64,000 bases of DNA from Nitrobacter sp. Nb-311A (GCF_000152905.1 NZ_CH672416.1:392398-456397), one strand, 5' to 3'. Shown: positions 16,367-25,952, counted from the stretch's first letter. Notes: generated by a model from the sequence alone, not told the origin. A program made the numbers and translations.

Positions 16367-17857
16367 ATGACGGCGAGCCCAATATGGCGCAGGACAGGAG
16401 TGAGCCGCCTTTTGGCTGCGCCTGTCGTGCTGCTCTGCGCGGCGCTTGCCCTCAGCGGATGCGGCGGCATGACCCGGTTCCAGACCGCCACCCCCCCATC
16501 CGCCAAACCGGTGAAGCCCGCGCGGGCGGCTGCCCATACACCGGCATCCGACCGCGAGCACGAGCGCATTCTCGCCTCTTATGGCGGCGCCTATGATGAT
16601 CCCAAACTTGAAGCGCTGATCAACAGAACGGTCGAGCGGCTGGTGGCGGTGTCCGAGCGGCCCGACCTCACCTACAAGGTCACGATCCTCAATTCAGGCG
16701 CAGTAAACGCTTTCGCGTTGCCGACCGGTCAGCTCTATGTGACCCGCGGTCTGGTTGCGCTGGCGAACGATACCTCGGAATTGTCCTCGGTGCTGTCGCA
16801 CGAGATGGCGCATGTTCTGGCCAAGCACGCGACCATCCGCGAAGACCAGGCGCGGCAGGCCGCCCTCGTCAGCCACGTCGTCACCGAAATGGGAACCGAC
16901 CCGGATTTGACGGCGCTGGCGCTCGCCAAATCCAAACTGACGCTGGCAGGCTTTTCGCGCGCCCAGGAATTCGAGGCTGACGGCATCGGCGTCGGGATTT
17001 CCGCGCGAGCCCATTTTGACCCTTATGGCGCAGCGCGCTTCCTGGCCGCGATGGAGCGCAATGCCGCGCTCAAGGCCGGCAAGCCCTCGCTGGATCCGCG
17101 CTCGCAGGACTTCCTGTCGTCGCATCCGGCAACGCCCGAGCGCGTCCAGAACGCGCAGGCCAACGCGCGGCAATATAGCGCTCCCGCACAAGGCGAACGA
17201 GACCGCGAGACCTATCTCGACGCGATCGACAACATCGTCTACGGCGAGGATCCCAGCGAAGGGTTCGTTCGAGGCCGGCGCTTCCTGCATCCAAAGCTCG
17301 GTTTTACGTTTCAGGCGCCAGAAGGTTTCGCGCTCGACAATACGGCTCAGGCGGTGATCGGCGTTCGGGAGGGCGGCAGTCAGGCCATGCGCTTCGACGT
17401 GGTCCGGGTGCCTGCGGAACAGAAGCTTACCGAGTACCTTAACTCAGGCTGGATGGAAAACGTCGACAAGGCGTCGACGGAAGAACTGACCATCAACGGC
17501 TTCCCCGCGGCATCGGCGGTCGCCAGCGGGGAGCAATGGCAGTTTCGGGTCTATGCCTTGCGCTTCGGCAGCGACGTCTATCGCTTCATTTTCGCCACCC
17601 GTCGCAAGACAACCGAAAGCGAACGCAATGCGCGCGAAACGGTCGCCTCCTTCCGCCGCTTGACGCTGGACGAGATTCAGGCCGCGCGACCGCTGCGGAT
17701 CAAGGTGATCACCGTACAACCGGGCGACACCGTGGAATCGCTGTCTCGCCGCATGGCGGGTGTCGATCATCCCGCCGAGCGTTTTCGCGTGCTCAACGGC
17801 CTCGATCCGCGCGCCCAAGTGAAGGTACGCTCTCGAGTCAAGATCGTGGTGGACTGA
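16367..17857 (+). CDS. M48 family metalloprotease lipoprotein with C-terminal LysM-like domain
   Basis: A 496-residue protein. It has a lipoprotein signal with lipobox ALSGC (Cys32), so it is probably anchored in the periplasm. The M48 protease domain has HEMAH at 145-149 (zinc ligands and catalytic Glu) and EFEADGIGV with the third ligand Glu203. DPRSQDFLSSHPATPER matches the family's SSHP motif. The C-terminal 55 residues (VQPGDTVESLSRRM and onward) look like LysM, a peptidoglycan-binding module. The family is BepA/YfgC-like, implicated in outer-membrane protein quality control. It stands alone. Confidence 0.88.
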   Translation: MTASPIWRRTGVSRLLAAPVVLLCAALALSGCGGMTRFQTATPPSAKPVKPARAAAHTPASDREHERILASYGGAYDDPKLEALINRTVERLVAVSERPDLTYKVTILNSGAVNAFALPTGQLYVTRGLVALANDTSELSSVLSHEMAHVLAKHATIREDQARQAALVSHVVTEMGTDPDLTALALAKSKLTLAGFSRAQEFEADGIGVGISARAHFDPYGAARFLAAMERNAALKAGKPSLDPRSQDFLSSHPATPERVQNAQANARQYSAPAQGERDRETYLDAIDNIVYGEDPSEGFVRGRRFLHPKLGFTFQAPEGFALDNTAQAVIGVREGGSQAMRFDVVRVPAEQKLTEYLNSGWMENVDKASTEELTINGFPAASAVASGEQWQFRVYALRFGSDVYRFIFATRRKTTESERNARETVASFRRLTLDEIQAARPLRIKVITVQPGDTVESLSRRMAGVDHPAERFRVLNGLDPRAQVKVRSRVKIVVD

Positions 17858-18067
17858 CGCGAACCGTCTTCCAGGCCAGTTCGTTCAGCAATCCTCCTTG
17901 GGAGGACCGGGTGCGTAAGCTCAAAGCAGACGGATATCGCGATGTGGGACGCTATGCCATATAGGACTGATTATGCTGATACGGCAATCCCGAGCGGGCA
18001 TGATGCAAAAGCCGGCCTCTCAGCCGAGCTTCTGTTTGTCTATTTGTCGTGATTCGCAGAAATCCAG

Positions 18068-18898
18068 TTAAGCAGCTTCGTCGGCAACCGCGGCATCACT
18101 GCCATCGGCTTCCATGTCGCCGTCGGCCTCGGCGTCCAACTCCGCCTTGGCGCCGCGGCGGGGACTCTTGGCCAGTTGTCCCTCGATTTCCTTGATCGCT
18201 TCGGTCTCCGTGACATGCTGAACGACCGCAATCTCGCGCGACAGGCGATCGAGGGCGGCTTCGTAGAGCTGACGTTCGCTATAGGACTGCTCGGGCTGAG
18301 ATTCTGACCGATAGAGATCGCGGACCACTTCGGCGATGGCAACGATGTCTCCCGAATTGATCTTCGCTTCATACTCCTGCGCCCGCCGCGACCACATGGT
18401 GCGCTTGATGCGCGCGCGGCCCTTCAAGGTTTCGAGCGCCCGCTTGACCAGATCAGGCTCGGACAGCTTACGCATACCGACATTGGCAATCTTAGCCGTC
18501 GGGACTCGCAAGGTCATCTTGTCCTTGATGAAATTGATGACGAACAGTTCGAGCTTGGCTCCGGCAATCTCCTGTTCCTCGATCGCCAAAATCTGGCCGA
18601 CACCATGCGCAGGATAGACTACGAACTCGTTGGTCTTGAACCCTTGGCGCTGGGTCAGAACCTTCTTCGGCTCCTCGACACGGAGTGCACCAGCCTTGGC
18701 GACAGGCTTCGCTGCGGGCTTGCTGGCCACCGCTGTTTTCGTCGCAGATTTTGTAGCCGGCTTGACAGAAGTCCTTGCCCCCTTAGGCGCGGACGCGGTC
18801 TTCGAAGCGACCGTTTTCGAACCGGATTTCGAAGCAGAGGTTTTTGAAGCAGCCGCTTTTGCGGCCTTCGCGGGCATTCTGGAGGTCTTGCTTGGCAT
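18068..18898 (-). CDS. carD: CarD/CdnL family RNA polymerase-binding regulator
   Basis: A 276-residue protein. The conserved CarD region starts at about residue 95 (FKTNEFVVYPAHGVGQI), with the Tudor-like RNAP-interacting domain followed by a helical DNA-binding domain (KRTMWSRRAQEYEAKINSGD). It binds the beta subunit and stabilises open promoter complexes. A Lys/Ala/Ser-rich N-terminal extension of about 90 residues and an acidic tail flank it. I chose ATG 18898 with AAGAGG upstream; a GTG at 19051 would add 51 basic residues but has a poor ribosome site. It is last in a co-directional group helicase, S4 protein, fdxA, carD. Confidence 0.88.
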   Translation of the reverse strand: MPSKTSRMPAKAAKAAASKTSASKSGSKTVASKTASAPKGARTSVKPATKSATKTAVASKPAAKPVAKAGALRVEEPKKVLTQRQGFKTNEFVVYPAHGVGQILAIEEQEIAGAKLELFVINFIKDKMTLRVPTAKIANVGMRKLSEPDLVKRALETLKGRARIKRTMWSRRAQEYEAKINSGDIVAIAEVVRDLYRSESQPEQSYSERQLYEAALDRLSREIAVVQHVTETEAIKEIEGQLAKSPRRGAKAELDAEADGDMEADGSDAAVADEAA

Positions 18899-19298
18899 TT
18901 CGCCTCTTTTATTTCTTGAGGATTTTCCGGCCGAGCCCTTGGCAGCCGTCGTTCGGGTAATCGAGGCAACAGTCCGGCCACGGACCTTCGTTGCACCGCG
19001 GCGAGCGGTAGACGCTCTCGAGCTAGTTTTCTTGCGTGTTTTCTGTGACACAGCCTGCGCGTGGGATACCCACGCCTTCCTGGATGTTCACGCCGGAGCC
19101 CTTCCGGACCCATAAGCAGGTAAAGGACAGAATCGAACTCAGAACGCGCCTACTCTAGCACATTTTCCGCAAAAATCAATGATTTATGCTCGCCAGCCCC
19201 GCGCGCTGGCGGATTCCGGCGCTTCCGGTCGGAAAAAGGTAAATACCGACCGTGAAAGGCCTCAGGAACTTAGGCACCCAGAACGGTGCGGGAAACGA

Positions 19299-19637
19299 TC
19301 AGTCCCCTGTGCCGGGATTTGGAGAAAAATATTTCTCGAATTTGCCCTCCTGCCCCTCGAATTCCTTGGCGTCGGGCGGGGCTTCCTTCTTCTGCGTGAT
19401 GTTGGGCCAGCTTTTGGCGTATTCGGCATTAACTTCAAGCCACTTTTCAAGTCCCGGCTCGCTGTCAGGCTTGATGGCCTCGGCCGGGCATTCCGGCTCG
19501 CAAACACCGCAATCGATGCACTCATCCGGATGAATGACGAGCATGTTCTCGCCCTCGTAAAAGCAATCGACGGGGCAAACTTCAACGCAATCGGTATATT
19601 TGCATTTGATGCAGGCATCGTTGACGACGTAAGTCAT
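19299..19637 (-). CDS. fdxA: FdxA 7Fe ferredoxin
   Basis: A 112-residue ferredoxin with two clusters: [14 protein letters not shown] near residues 9-21 and [12 protein letters not shown] at about 40-51. The first motif is modified as in 7Fe (3Fe-4S plus 4Fe-4S) ferredoxins of the FdxA type. A C-terminal extension of about 55 residues ([15 protein letters not shown]) is typical of the alphaproteobacterial form. It is a cytoplasmic electron carrier. It lies between carD and the S4 protein gene in the same direction. Confidence 0.95.
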   Translation of the reverse strand: MTYVVNDACIKCKYTDCVEVCPVDCFYEGENMLVIHPDECIDCGVCEPECPAEAIKPDSEPGLEKWLEVNAEYAKSWPNITQKKEAPPDAKEFEGQEGKFEKYFSPNPGTGD

Positions 19638-19786
19638 CCAAGGCTCCGGCAGACTCGGTTTTGCAGGCTGGGGTAGCGCAGGAATAGCACTGCCGCAAGC
19701 TGAGGAACCACCCGGTGCGCGTAAAGGTGATCCGTAACCCGCAACGGCACACGATCGAATCGCCGGAGCTCGATTGAATCACGATC

Positions 19787-19918
19787 TGGAGCCTTTCCGC
19801 TCCTGATTGAATCAGAACGAGCTTCCAAGATTTGGATTTGACGCGCTTTTTTCACGCGAACCGATGTCCTCCTCGGGTCAGACCCGAGGACATGCTTCGC
19901 TTGAAAACGCTCTAGCTA
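19787..19918. repeat. dispersed intergenic repeat, family A
   Basis: Contains the blocks TTTGACGCG, TTTTTTCACGCGAACC and GCTTGAAAACGCTCTA, shared with about ten other intergenic sites in this window. The copy overlaps the last bases of the S4-domain gene and fills the gap before fdxA. Confidence 0.7.
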
Positions 19919-20202
19919 TCAGCTCCGCCGGAAACATCCGACACGTCGTCATAGAGGGTTCGTGCTGCGGTCGCACCGCCTCGCCGTTCGGCGAATCCCG
20001 TGACCTTAAGGATACGAACGCCACGGTCCAGCCTGATCGTGAGAACATCAGCAATCTTGAGCGAATGACCGGGGGATGTCTCGCGCGTCCCGTTGACACG
20101 AACATGGCCCGCCTCGACCAGCGCAGCAGCCTGGGTACGGGCTTTGACCACACGCGCATGCCACAACCACTTATCGAGACGCTGGCGCTCCAAGATACCC
20201 AA
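19912..20202 (-). CDS. S4-domain RNA-binding protein (Hsp15-like)
   Basis: A 96-residue protein formed almost entirely by an S4 domain: RQRLDKWLWHARVVKAR, then AAALVEAGHVRVNG, then SLKIADVLTIRL. Small S4 proteins of this kind resemble Hsp15 (HslR), which binds stalled 50S subunits carrying nascent chains. It follows the Suv3-like helicase gene by about 80 bp and precedes fdxA. The link between an RNA helicase and an S4 protein suggests RNA-related work for the pair; this is inference. Confidence 0.85.
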   Translation of the reverse strand: MGILERQRLDKWLWHARVVKARTQAAALVEAGHVRVNGTRETSPGHSLKIADVLTIRLDRGVRILKVTGFAERRGGATAARTLYDDVSDVSGGADS

Positions 20203-20283
20203 CAGTCGCTCAAATCGCGAAACTACACTGCCATAGCGTTTCCGAACGGAGTGGATACCGGATTGTTCTCAAGGACCAGCCGT

Positions 20284-23200
20284 TCAATCCTTACGTCCGG
20301 CCAACTGGTCCTTGAGGGCAGCCAACTTGGCAAAGGGCGAGTTCGGGTCTATCGATTGCTCGCGCTCGCGCGGCGCGCTGCTGGCGTAGGGACGATGCGA
20401 AGGTCCGGTATCGGAACGTCCTTCCCGACGGCCCTTGTGGGAACCCTCAACCCGACCCTTGTCCTGATCCCTGTCCCGACCCTTACCCTTGAAGCGCTCA
20501 CGCGGACGTCCCTTGCCTTCGCGCGACTCGCTCTCTTTCCCCGCAAGTATGCTGTCGGCCGAGGCACCGGCCGACTGCCGACGCCGGTTCCGTCCAGTTC
20601 TTTCGCGCCCTTGCGCTCCCTCTGAAACCTCTCCGTCCACGGTTGCCGCCTGCGGACCATCCTGCCGCGGCTGTTGCCGACGGTGCCGATGGCCATCGTG
20701 GCGCGGACGCCGATCGGCTGGACGCCCGCCCGGCCGCCAGACCTCGATTGTTGCGGGCTCGGCATCCGCCGCGACATTATCCGCGGCAACCGCGGCGGTC
20801 CCGGCCGATGCGTCGCTTGCCGGTGCGCTTGCGGCTTCGCCAGCCACTAAGCCGCCCTGCGCGGCGGCGGGCTCGGGTTCAGGAACGTCGGTAGCGGGCT
20901 GGACCGCGACGTCGGGCGAAACCGCGACCGGCGTCTCCTCGATCGGGCTCGCGACTTCGGTCGCCATAACGACAACTTCCGGCGCCCCCTCATCCGGGTT
21001 CGCATTCACCGTTAGCACCGGCTCGGCGCCCGATCCGGCATCGGACGTCTCCACCTTATCCGGGACCGGCCCCTCGGGCGTGGCGGCCGCGGCAGCCGAT
21101 TCGCCCGACACGTTCTCCGCCGCCTCGGAGGACGCCGCCTCCGCGTCGCCGTCGGCGGCCGGATCAGCCTCCGTAACAGGCGGGGGCGTAACAGGTGGCG
21201 GCACCGGACATCGCTCCATGCGATAGCCGAGGGCACGCAGGATGGAGGCGAAATCCTCGCCGGCAGTGCCTGCGAGCGATGTCATGGCCTGCGTCACGAC
21301 AAACCCGCGGCCATCGAATGCTCCAGCGGGCTTTTCGCCGAGCGCGCCTTTCCGCCAGGACAGCGCCGGACGGATCAGGTCGGCAAGCCTTTCGAGGATA
21401 TCGACGCGGACGGCGCGTTCGCCGCACTGCCGATAGCCGAGGGCGCGGTAAGCGCCGCGATCGAGCAGCTTGTCGGCCGGGAAAGAGGTGCGTCCACTAC
21501 TTGCGAGATGCTGCGCGCTGGACAGCGCCGAAAAGTCGACATTGTCCTGCTTCAGCGCCCACAACAGCGAGGCCAGCGACCGCGCAGCCGGCTTCAGGAG
21601 CAGGGGGAAATAGATGTGGTAAGCGCCGAACCGCACCCCGTATTTGCGCAAGGACGCACGCGACGGCTGATCGAGATCCTTCAATTCCGCAGCGACCTTT
21701 TGCCGCTCCAGCACGCCAAGCGCCTCGATCAGCTGGAAGGCAATGCCGCGTGCGATACCGGTGATGTCCTCGGCTTTAGACAACTCGAACAGCGGTCCGA
21801 GGAGCTTCTCAATATGGGTTTTCAGCCATAGATCGAGCCTGGCTTGCACCGCCTCGCGCGGCGCTCCGGTCAGCCGCTCGTCGGAAATGATCCGCAACCG
21901 CGGATGCAGCGCGTCGTCTGCAGCCACCAGTCGCGCCACCGCGTCGCCCGTCCAGCGGATGGTGCCATCCGAGGTCAGCACGAACTGGTCATCCGGCGTC
22001 CCCGCCAATTTCTCCGCGCGCGCCTCGATTTCGCCGGCCAGCGCCTTTTGCGCGATAGCCTGCAATGCCTTGGCTTCGGAACCCGCCTCCGTCGCGTCCG
22101 GCGCGAACGTAAATCCGTCGAGACGGCCAATCACATGGCCCTCAACGATCACCTCACCCGTCTTGCCGATTTCCGTATCCAACATCGTGTTTTCCCGCAG
22201 GCGGCGCATCAATACACTGGTCCGGCGGTCAACGAAACGCTCCGTGAGCCTTTGGTGCAGCGCGTCGGACAATTTATTTTCGACCTCTCGCGAAATTCCC
22301 TGCCAGTGCTCGGGATCAGTCAGCCAATCAGGCCGATTTGCCACGAAAGTCCAGGTCCGTATCTGCGCGATCCGCCCCGACAGGATATCGATATCTCCGT
22401 CGGCACGATCGGCCTGCGCGACCTGGGCCGCGAACCAGTCGTCAGGAATCCTGCCCTTGCGCATCAGAAAGCCGAACAGCGTCGTCACCAGCTCGGCATG
22501 AGCCGCCGGCGCGATCTTGCGATAATCCGGAATCTGGCAGGTGTCCCACAGTCGCTCCACGGCAGCCGCGCTTTGCGCTATGGCGCGGACCTCGACGTCG
22601 CGCGCCGCATGATCGAGCACCCGCAGATCCTCGGCGATCGGCGCGCGGGTCAGCGCCTCGTGCGAGGGCGTCAACGCCAGCGAGACCTGCAAGGCGCCGA
22701 GCGAGGAAAAGTCGAGATCGGAATTGCGCCACTGCAGCGTTCTGACCGCCTCGAACGTGTGGTTCTGCAACGCATCCACCAGTTCGGGCTCGAACGGTGA
22801 ACACCGTCCTGTGGTGCCGAAGGTCCCGTTGCGGGTGGCGCGGCCAGCGCGGCCGGCGATCTGGGCGAATTCCGCCGGGTTCAGCCTGCGAAACTGGTAG
22901 CCGTCGTATTTGCGGTCCGAGGCGAAGGCAACATGATCGACGTCAAGATTGAGGCCCATACCGACCGCATCGGTGGCGACGAGATAATCGACGTCACCGG
23001 ATTGGAACATCGCAACCTGTGCATTGCGGGTCCGCGGGCTAAGCGATCCCAGCACCACGGCTGCCCCGCCGTGTTGACGTCGGATCAGTTCGGCAATGGC
23101 ATAAACCTCGTCTGCCGAGAAGGCGACGATCGCGGTGCGGCGAGGCTGCCGGGTGATCTTGCGGTCGCCGGCGAATTCAAGCTGGGATAGCCGCGGACGC

Positions 23201-23670
23201 GTGACGATGCTCGCGCCCGGCAAAAGCCGCTCGACGATCGGACGCATGGTGGCGGCGCCGAGCAGCAGCGTCTCGTCGCGGCCACGCCGGCGCAGAATGC
23301 GATCGGTGAAAACATGGCCCCGTTCAAGATCGGCAGCGATCTGGATCTCATCGATGGCGAGGAACGACACGTCGAGATCTCGCGGCATCGCTTCGACCGT
23401 TGAAACCCAGAAGCGCGGGCGCGCCGGCTTGATCTTTTCCTCGCCGGTGACCAGAGCGACGGACTCCACCCCGGCCCGGTCGACAATCTTGTTGTAGATT
23501 TCGCGGGCGAGCAGCCGCAGCGGCAGGCCGATAATGCCGGAGGAATGCGCCAGCATCCGCTCGATGGCCAGGTGGGTCTTGCCGGTGTTGGTCGGACCTA
23601 GCACCGCCGTTACGCCCGCACCGGGCGCGCGGTCATTGCCAGGCAAAAATATCGAAGATGAAAAGGCCAT
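20284..23670 (-). CDS. Suv3/MgpS-like DExH-box helicase with long disordered tail
   Basis: A 1,128-residue protein from ATG 23670 (a GTG at 23757 is possible but would add 29 residues without clear homology). Walker A GPTNTGKT at 25-32, a DEIQ box typical of Suv3, motif III AATMRP, and motif VI QIAGRAGRA. Suv3-type helicases unwind RNA and in mitochondria join the degradosome. After about residue 850 the sequence becomes Ala/Glu/Pro-rich and acidic, then strongly basic (Arg/Gly/Lys), like an RNA-binding tail, ending with a short conserved-looking segment PFAKLAALKDQL. It is first in the co-directional cluster with the S4 protein, fdxA and carD. Confidence 0.88.
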   Translation of the reverse strand: MAFSSSIFLPGNDRAPGAGVTAVLGPTNTGKTHLAIERMLAHSSGIIGLPLRLLAREIYNKIVDRAGVESVALVTGEEKIKPARPRFWVSTVEAMPRDLDVSFLAIDEIQIAADLERGHVFTDRILRRRGRDETLLLGAATMRPIVERLLPGASIVTRPRLSQLEFAGDRKITRQPRRTAIVAFSADEVYAIAELIRRQHGGAAVVLGSLSPRTRNAQVAMFQSGDVDYLVATDAVGMGLNLDVDHVAFASDRKYDGYQFRRLNPAEFAQIAGRAGRATRNGTFGTTGRCSPFEPELVDALQNHTFEAVRTLQWRNSDLDFSSLGALQVSLALTPSHEALTRAPIAEDLRVLDHAARDVEVRAIAQSAAAVERLWDTCQIPDYRKIAPAAHAELVTTLFGFLMRKGRIPDDWFAAQVAQADRADGDIDILSGRIAQIRTWTFVANRPDWLTDPEHWQGISREVENKLSDALHQRLTERFVDRRTSVLMRRLRENTMLDTEIGKTGEVIVEGHVIGRLDGFTFAPDATEAGSEAKALQAIAQKALAGEIEARAEKLAGTPDDQFVLTSDGTIRWTGDAVARLVAADDALHPRLRIISDERLTGAPREAVQARLDLWLKTHIEKLLGPLFELSKAEDITGIARGIAFQLIEALGVLERQKVAAELKDLDQPSRASLRKYGVRFGAYHIYFPLLLKPAARSLASLLWALKQDNVDFSALSSAQHLASSGRTSFPADKLLDRGAYRALGYRQCGERAVRVDILERLADLIRPALSWRKGALGEKPAGAFDGRGFVVTQAMTSLAGTAGEDFASILRALGYRMERCPVPPPVTPPPVTEADPAADGDAEAASSEAAENVSGESAAAAATPEGPVPDKVETSDAGSGAEPVLTVNANPDEGAPEVVVMATEVASPIEETPVAVSPDVAVQPATDVPEPEPAAAQGGLVAGEAASAPASDASAGTAAVAADNVAADAEPATIEVWRPGGRPADRRPRHDGHRHRRQQPRQDGPQAATVDGEVSEGAQGRERTGRNRRRQSAGASADSILAGKESESREGKGRPRERFKGKGRDRDQDKGRVEGSHKGRREGRSDTGPSHRPYASSAPREREQSIDPNSPFAKLAALKDQLAGRKD

Positions 23671-24048
23671 ACTTTCGGGGGCTTTCGCGGCGCTGGTCGA
23701 GGGCGAGGCAAATGTCGTGGGCGCTTGCTTGGAACACGAACGTTCCAACCGGACCACGGGTTCGGATATGTTTCACTATGCGACGCAGGTTGGGTCGCAG
23801 CTTAAGCTTTGGAACGAGTCCAGAACGAATCGCGCCCGAATCGCTGACTCTTGATTTATCTGGCTTCGTTCACCGCAACATCTCGTGTGGAATAGACATC
23901 TTGGAACTAGATCAAGTTCTGCGCGGCTTAACAAGATCACCAATTTCTCCTTGTTTATGAATTCATGGACGCATGAATTCAGCAGCGGGAGTCAACAGGA
24001 TTTCTTGAAAGCAAAACGGGTCCGTCCGTCTCGGCGAGGTCCCGGAAA
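23671..24048. other. helicase upstream region with a near-perfect palindrome
   Basis: No gene is visible. At 23958-23981 there is an inverted repeat: TGAATTCATG, a 4-base centre gacg, CATGAATTCA. It lies between the stop of the DUF3108 gene and the start of the helicase gene, both on the minus strand, so it could be an operator for the helicase cluster or a hairpin after the DUF3108 gene. It has no U-tract. Confidence 0.5.
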
Positions 24049-24906
24049 CTACCGGGTTTTAGCCGCCGTCTGCGGCGGCATGGCCGTCGTGTTGAACTCG
24101 GTCGCCTCCATCTTTCCCGTGCCGAGCGGCGTCGGAATCGTCAGACGATAGGGTACCAACACCCGCGTTCCGGCGATGGGAGCGAGCCAAATCTCCATGT
24201 TACGCTGGGCGGCGAGATATTTGATCGCAAAACGGTCCGGGACATAGCCGGCGATCGGCGAAAAATAGATCGCACAGACCACGACTGGACCTTGATAGCC
24301 TTTTTCCGATTTCACCGTATCCATGCGCTTGAAGCTGAGGCGCAGGTCATAGCGCATGCGGCCGTCGAAGATTCCGGTCGAGGCGTGACAGGCGTCCGGG
24401 CCGAGGGGATCGGCGGTACCGGGCACCCGCAGCAGCGTTGCGCTCATTGGGTCGAACACGCCGCGCTTGTGAACATCGGAGACTGGAATACGCCTGGTGT
24501 CGACCGGCGGGGTCGGCTCGATGACGAAATCCTTTACATTGCCGCCGGCCAGCGACATGCGAATGGTCTCGGATTTCTTTGAGGACGAGATGGTCGCCGT
24601 ATAGCTCGATGGAATCAACGCTCCGTTGACGATGCGTCCCTGCGAGGAGCCGGTTCCGGTGCCATGGGCGAGCGCCTTAAGAAGTCCGGTGGCGCCCCCG
24701 CTTGCCGCGGCCGAGTATTGATCATCGAGAATATCGACTGCCCAGGCGCCGGTGCCGACAACAATCCCGGCCAGGGTGACGTCATAGTGAGCCTCGAGCT
24801 TGCCCTGCGCCGCCGCCGGACCCGTCATCGTCGACATCGCCGCAAAAAACGCAAACGATGCGCCGGTCAGAACCTGAACCGAACAAAGTTTCCATCGGCG
24901 CAACAT
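24049..24906 (-). CDS. DUF3108 family exported protein
   Basis: A 285-residue protein. A signal peptide covers about residues 5-34 (ending GPAAAQG). The mature part matches DUF3108: LEAHYDVTLAGIVVGTGAW, then GTGTGSSQGRIVNGALIPSSY, then FDPMSATLLRVP, then RMRYDLRLSFKRMD and VVVCAIYFSPIAGY. The family is predicted periplasmic with unknown function. The frame opens at a TTG (24981); I use the internal ATG 24906 because it places the signal peptide at the start. It is divergent from rpmB. Confidence 0.8.
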   Translation of the reverse strand: MLRRWKLCSVQVLTGASFAFFAAMSTMTGPAAAQGKLEAHYDVTLAGIVVGTGAWAVDILDDQYSAAASGGATGLLKALAHGTGTGSSQGRIVNGALIPSSYTATISSSKKSETIRMSLAGGNVKDFVIEPTPPVDTRRIPVSDVHKRGVFDPMSATLLRVPGTADPLGPDACHASTGIFDGRMRYDLRLSFKRMDTVKSEKGYQGPVVVCAIYFSPIAGYVPDRFAIKYLAAQRNMEIWLAPIAGTRVLVPYRLTIPTPLGTGKMEATEFNTTAMPPQTAAKTR

Positions 24907-25301
24907 CGCGCGGCATAAGCTCACAACGGGTGATCCTGCATGTCTCCGTCTGGCCTCGCATATTCTCGTTTCGACAGGCAAGGCTCCCCAAGGCCCGCTG
25001 ACTGCCGTTTATCGTTTATTATGACCGTCGAATGCTCATCCGAATAGAAACCACTGCGAGATCAGCCCGGCAGGTCCGCGCGCGCGAGTAAAGCAGGACC
25101 GGTTCGGGGGCTCACCGCTTCGGACCCTGACAAATCCCGGCCTCCTGACCCGCAACGCCCGCGGTCGATGGCATGAGTCGATACGGATTACGCCCTTTAT
25201 ATGATGCACAGCATGATGTACGGGCTCCGCTCGCCGAACCAACCGAAAATGAGGCAGGTTGGCGTTCGTTTGCCCGAACAAGCCCAGTTCAGTCCTGACG
25301 C
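24907..25301. other. divergent intergenic region upstream of rpmB
   Basis: No gene is supported. Minus-strand frames from 25036 to 25596 are antisense shadows. The region must hold the promoter of the DUF3108 gene, which I could not pinpoint, and leads into the clear rpmB promoter. Confidence 0.45.
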
Positions 25302-25330
25302 TTGACGCCTTGCCGCTGTCCACCTATACG
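25302..25330 (+). promoter_or_regulatory. sigma-70 type promoter of rpmB
   Basis: TTGACG at 25302-25307, a 17-bp spacer, TATACG at 25325-25330, about 80 bp before the rpmB ATG. Both hexamers are one base from consensus at optimal spacing. The -10 lacks the final T, a feature common in alphaproteobacteria that use CarD. Confidence 0.7.
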
Positions 25331-25413
25331 TCCGCCGTTCCTGAAATGGACGCGATTTCGAACCCCGAGCCTGCCCTGAGGGCCGCCGCCGGGGACGACA
25401 GAGGATTTTCGCC

Positions 25414-25707
25414 ATGTCCCGGCGCTGCGAACTGACGGCCAAGGCTCCCCTGGTGGGCCACAGGGTCAGCCACTCCAACATAAAGACCAAGCGGCGTTTT
25501 CTGCCGAATCTGGTGAACGTGACTTTCGTGTCGGACACTCTGGCGAGTTCGGTCCGGTTCCGGGTGTCGACCCATGCCCTGAGGAGCGTGGATCACCGCG
25601 GAGGCTTCGATGCCTTCCTCTTGAAGGCGAAAGACTCGGAGCTTTCACCAAAGGCGGTGGAGATCAAGCGCCAGATCCAAAAGAAGCAGGCCGCCAAGGC
25701 CGGCTAA
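25414..25707 (+). CDS. rpmB: 50S ribosomal protein L28
   Basis: A 97-residue basic protein. [20 protein letters not shown] and [13 protein letters not shown] are the L28 hallmark segments; the C-terminal [19 protein letters not shown] extension is the alphaproteobacterial form. It is a component of the large ribosomal subunit. It is monocistronic with its own promoter about 80 bp upstream. Confidence 0.97.
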   Translation: MSRRCELTAKAPLVGHRVSHSNIKTKRRFLPNLVNVTFVSDTLASSVRFRVSTHALRSVDHRGGFDAFLLKAKDSELSPKAVEIKRQIQKKQAAKAG

Positions 25708-25824
25708 CGTATTCCGCAAAAATAGATAACCGGTTTTGCGACCAGAATATGCGCAAGCTATTGATTGAGAGCTTGCGGCTGACCGGATTTACTCGGCGGC
25801 GATACTCTGAGGATGCGCCTTATC

Positions 25825-25952
25825 CGCTTCTGATTGAACCAGAAGCGCGGCTTCATGATTTTGATTTGACGATTTTGATTTGACGCGTTTTCTTCACGCG
25901 GATGTCACCCTTGGGTCAAGCCCGAGGACATGCATTGCTCGAAACGCCCATG
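25825..25952. repeat. dispersed intergenic repeat, family A
   Basis: Begins CCGCTTCTGATTGAACCAGAAGCG, itself a palindrome of the GCTTCTGAT/ATCAGAAGC type, then TTTGACGCGTTTTCTTCACGCG and ends near GCTCGAAACGC. It has the same order of blocks as the copies near 19.8, 35.5, 37.9 and 42.1 kb. It sits between the convergent rpmB and phytase-like genes. Confidence 0.7.

Noticed and set aside
19049-19051. GTG start 51 codons upstream for carD
   Set aside because: Poor ribosome site, whereas ATG 18898 has AAGAGG at ideal spacing. Kept as an alternative in the carD entry.
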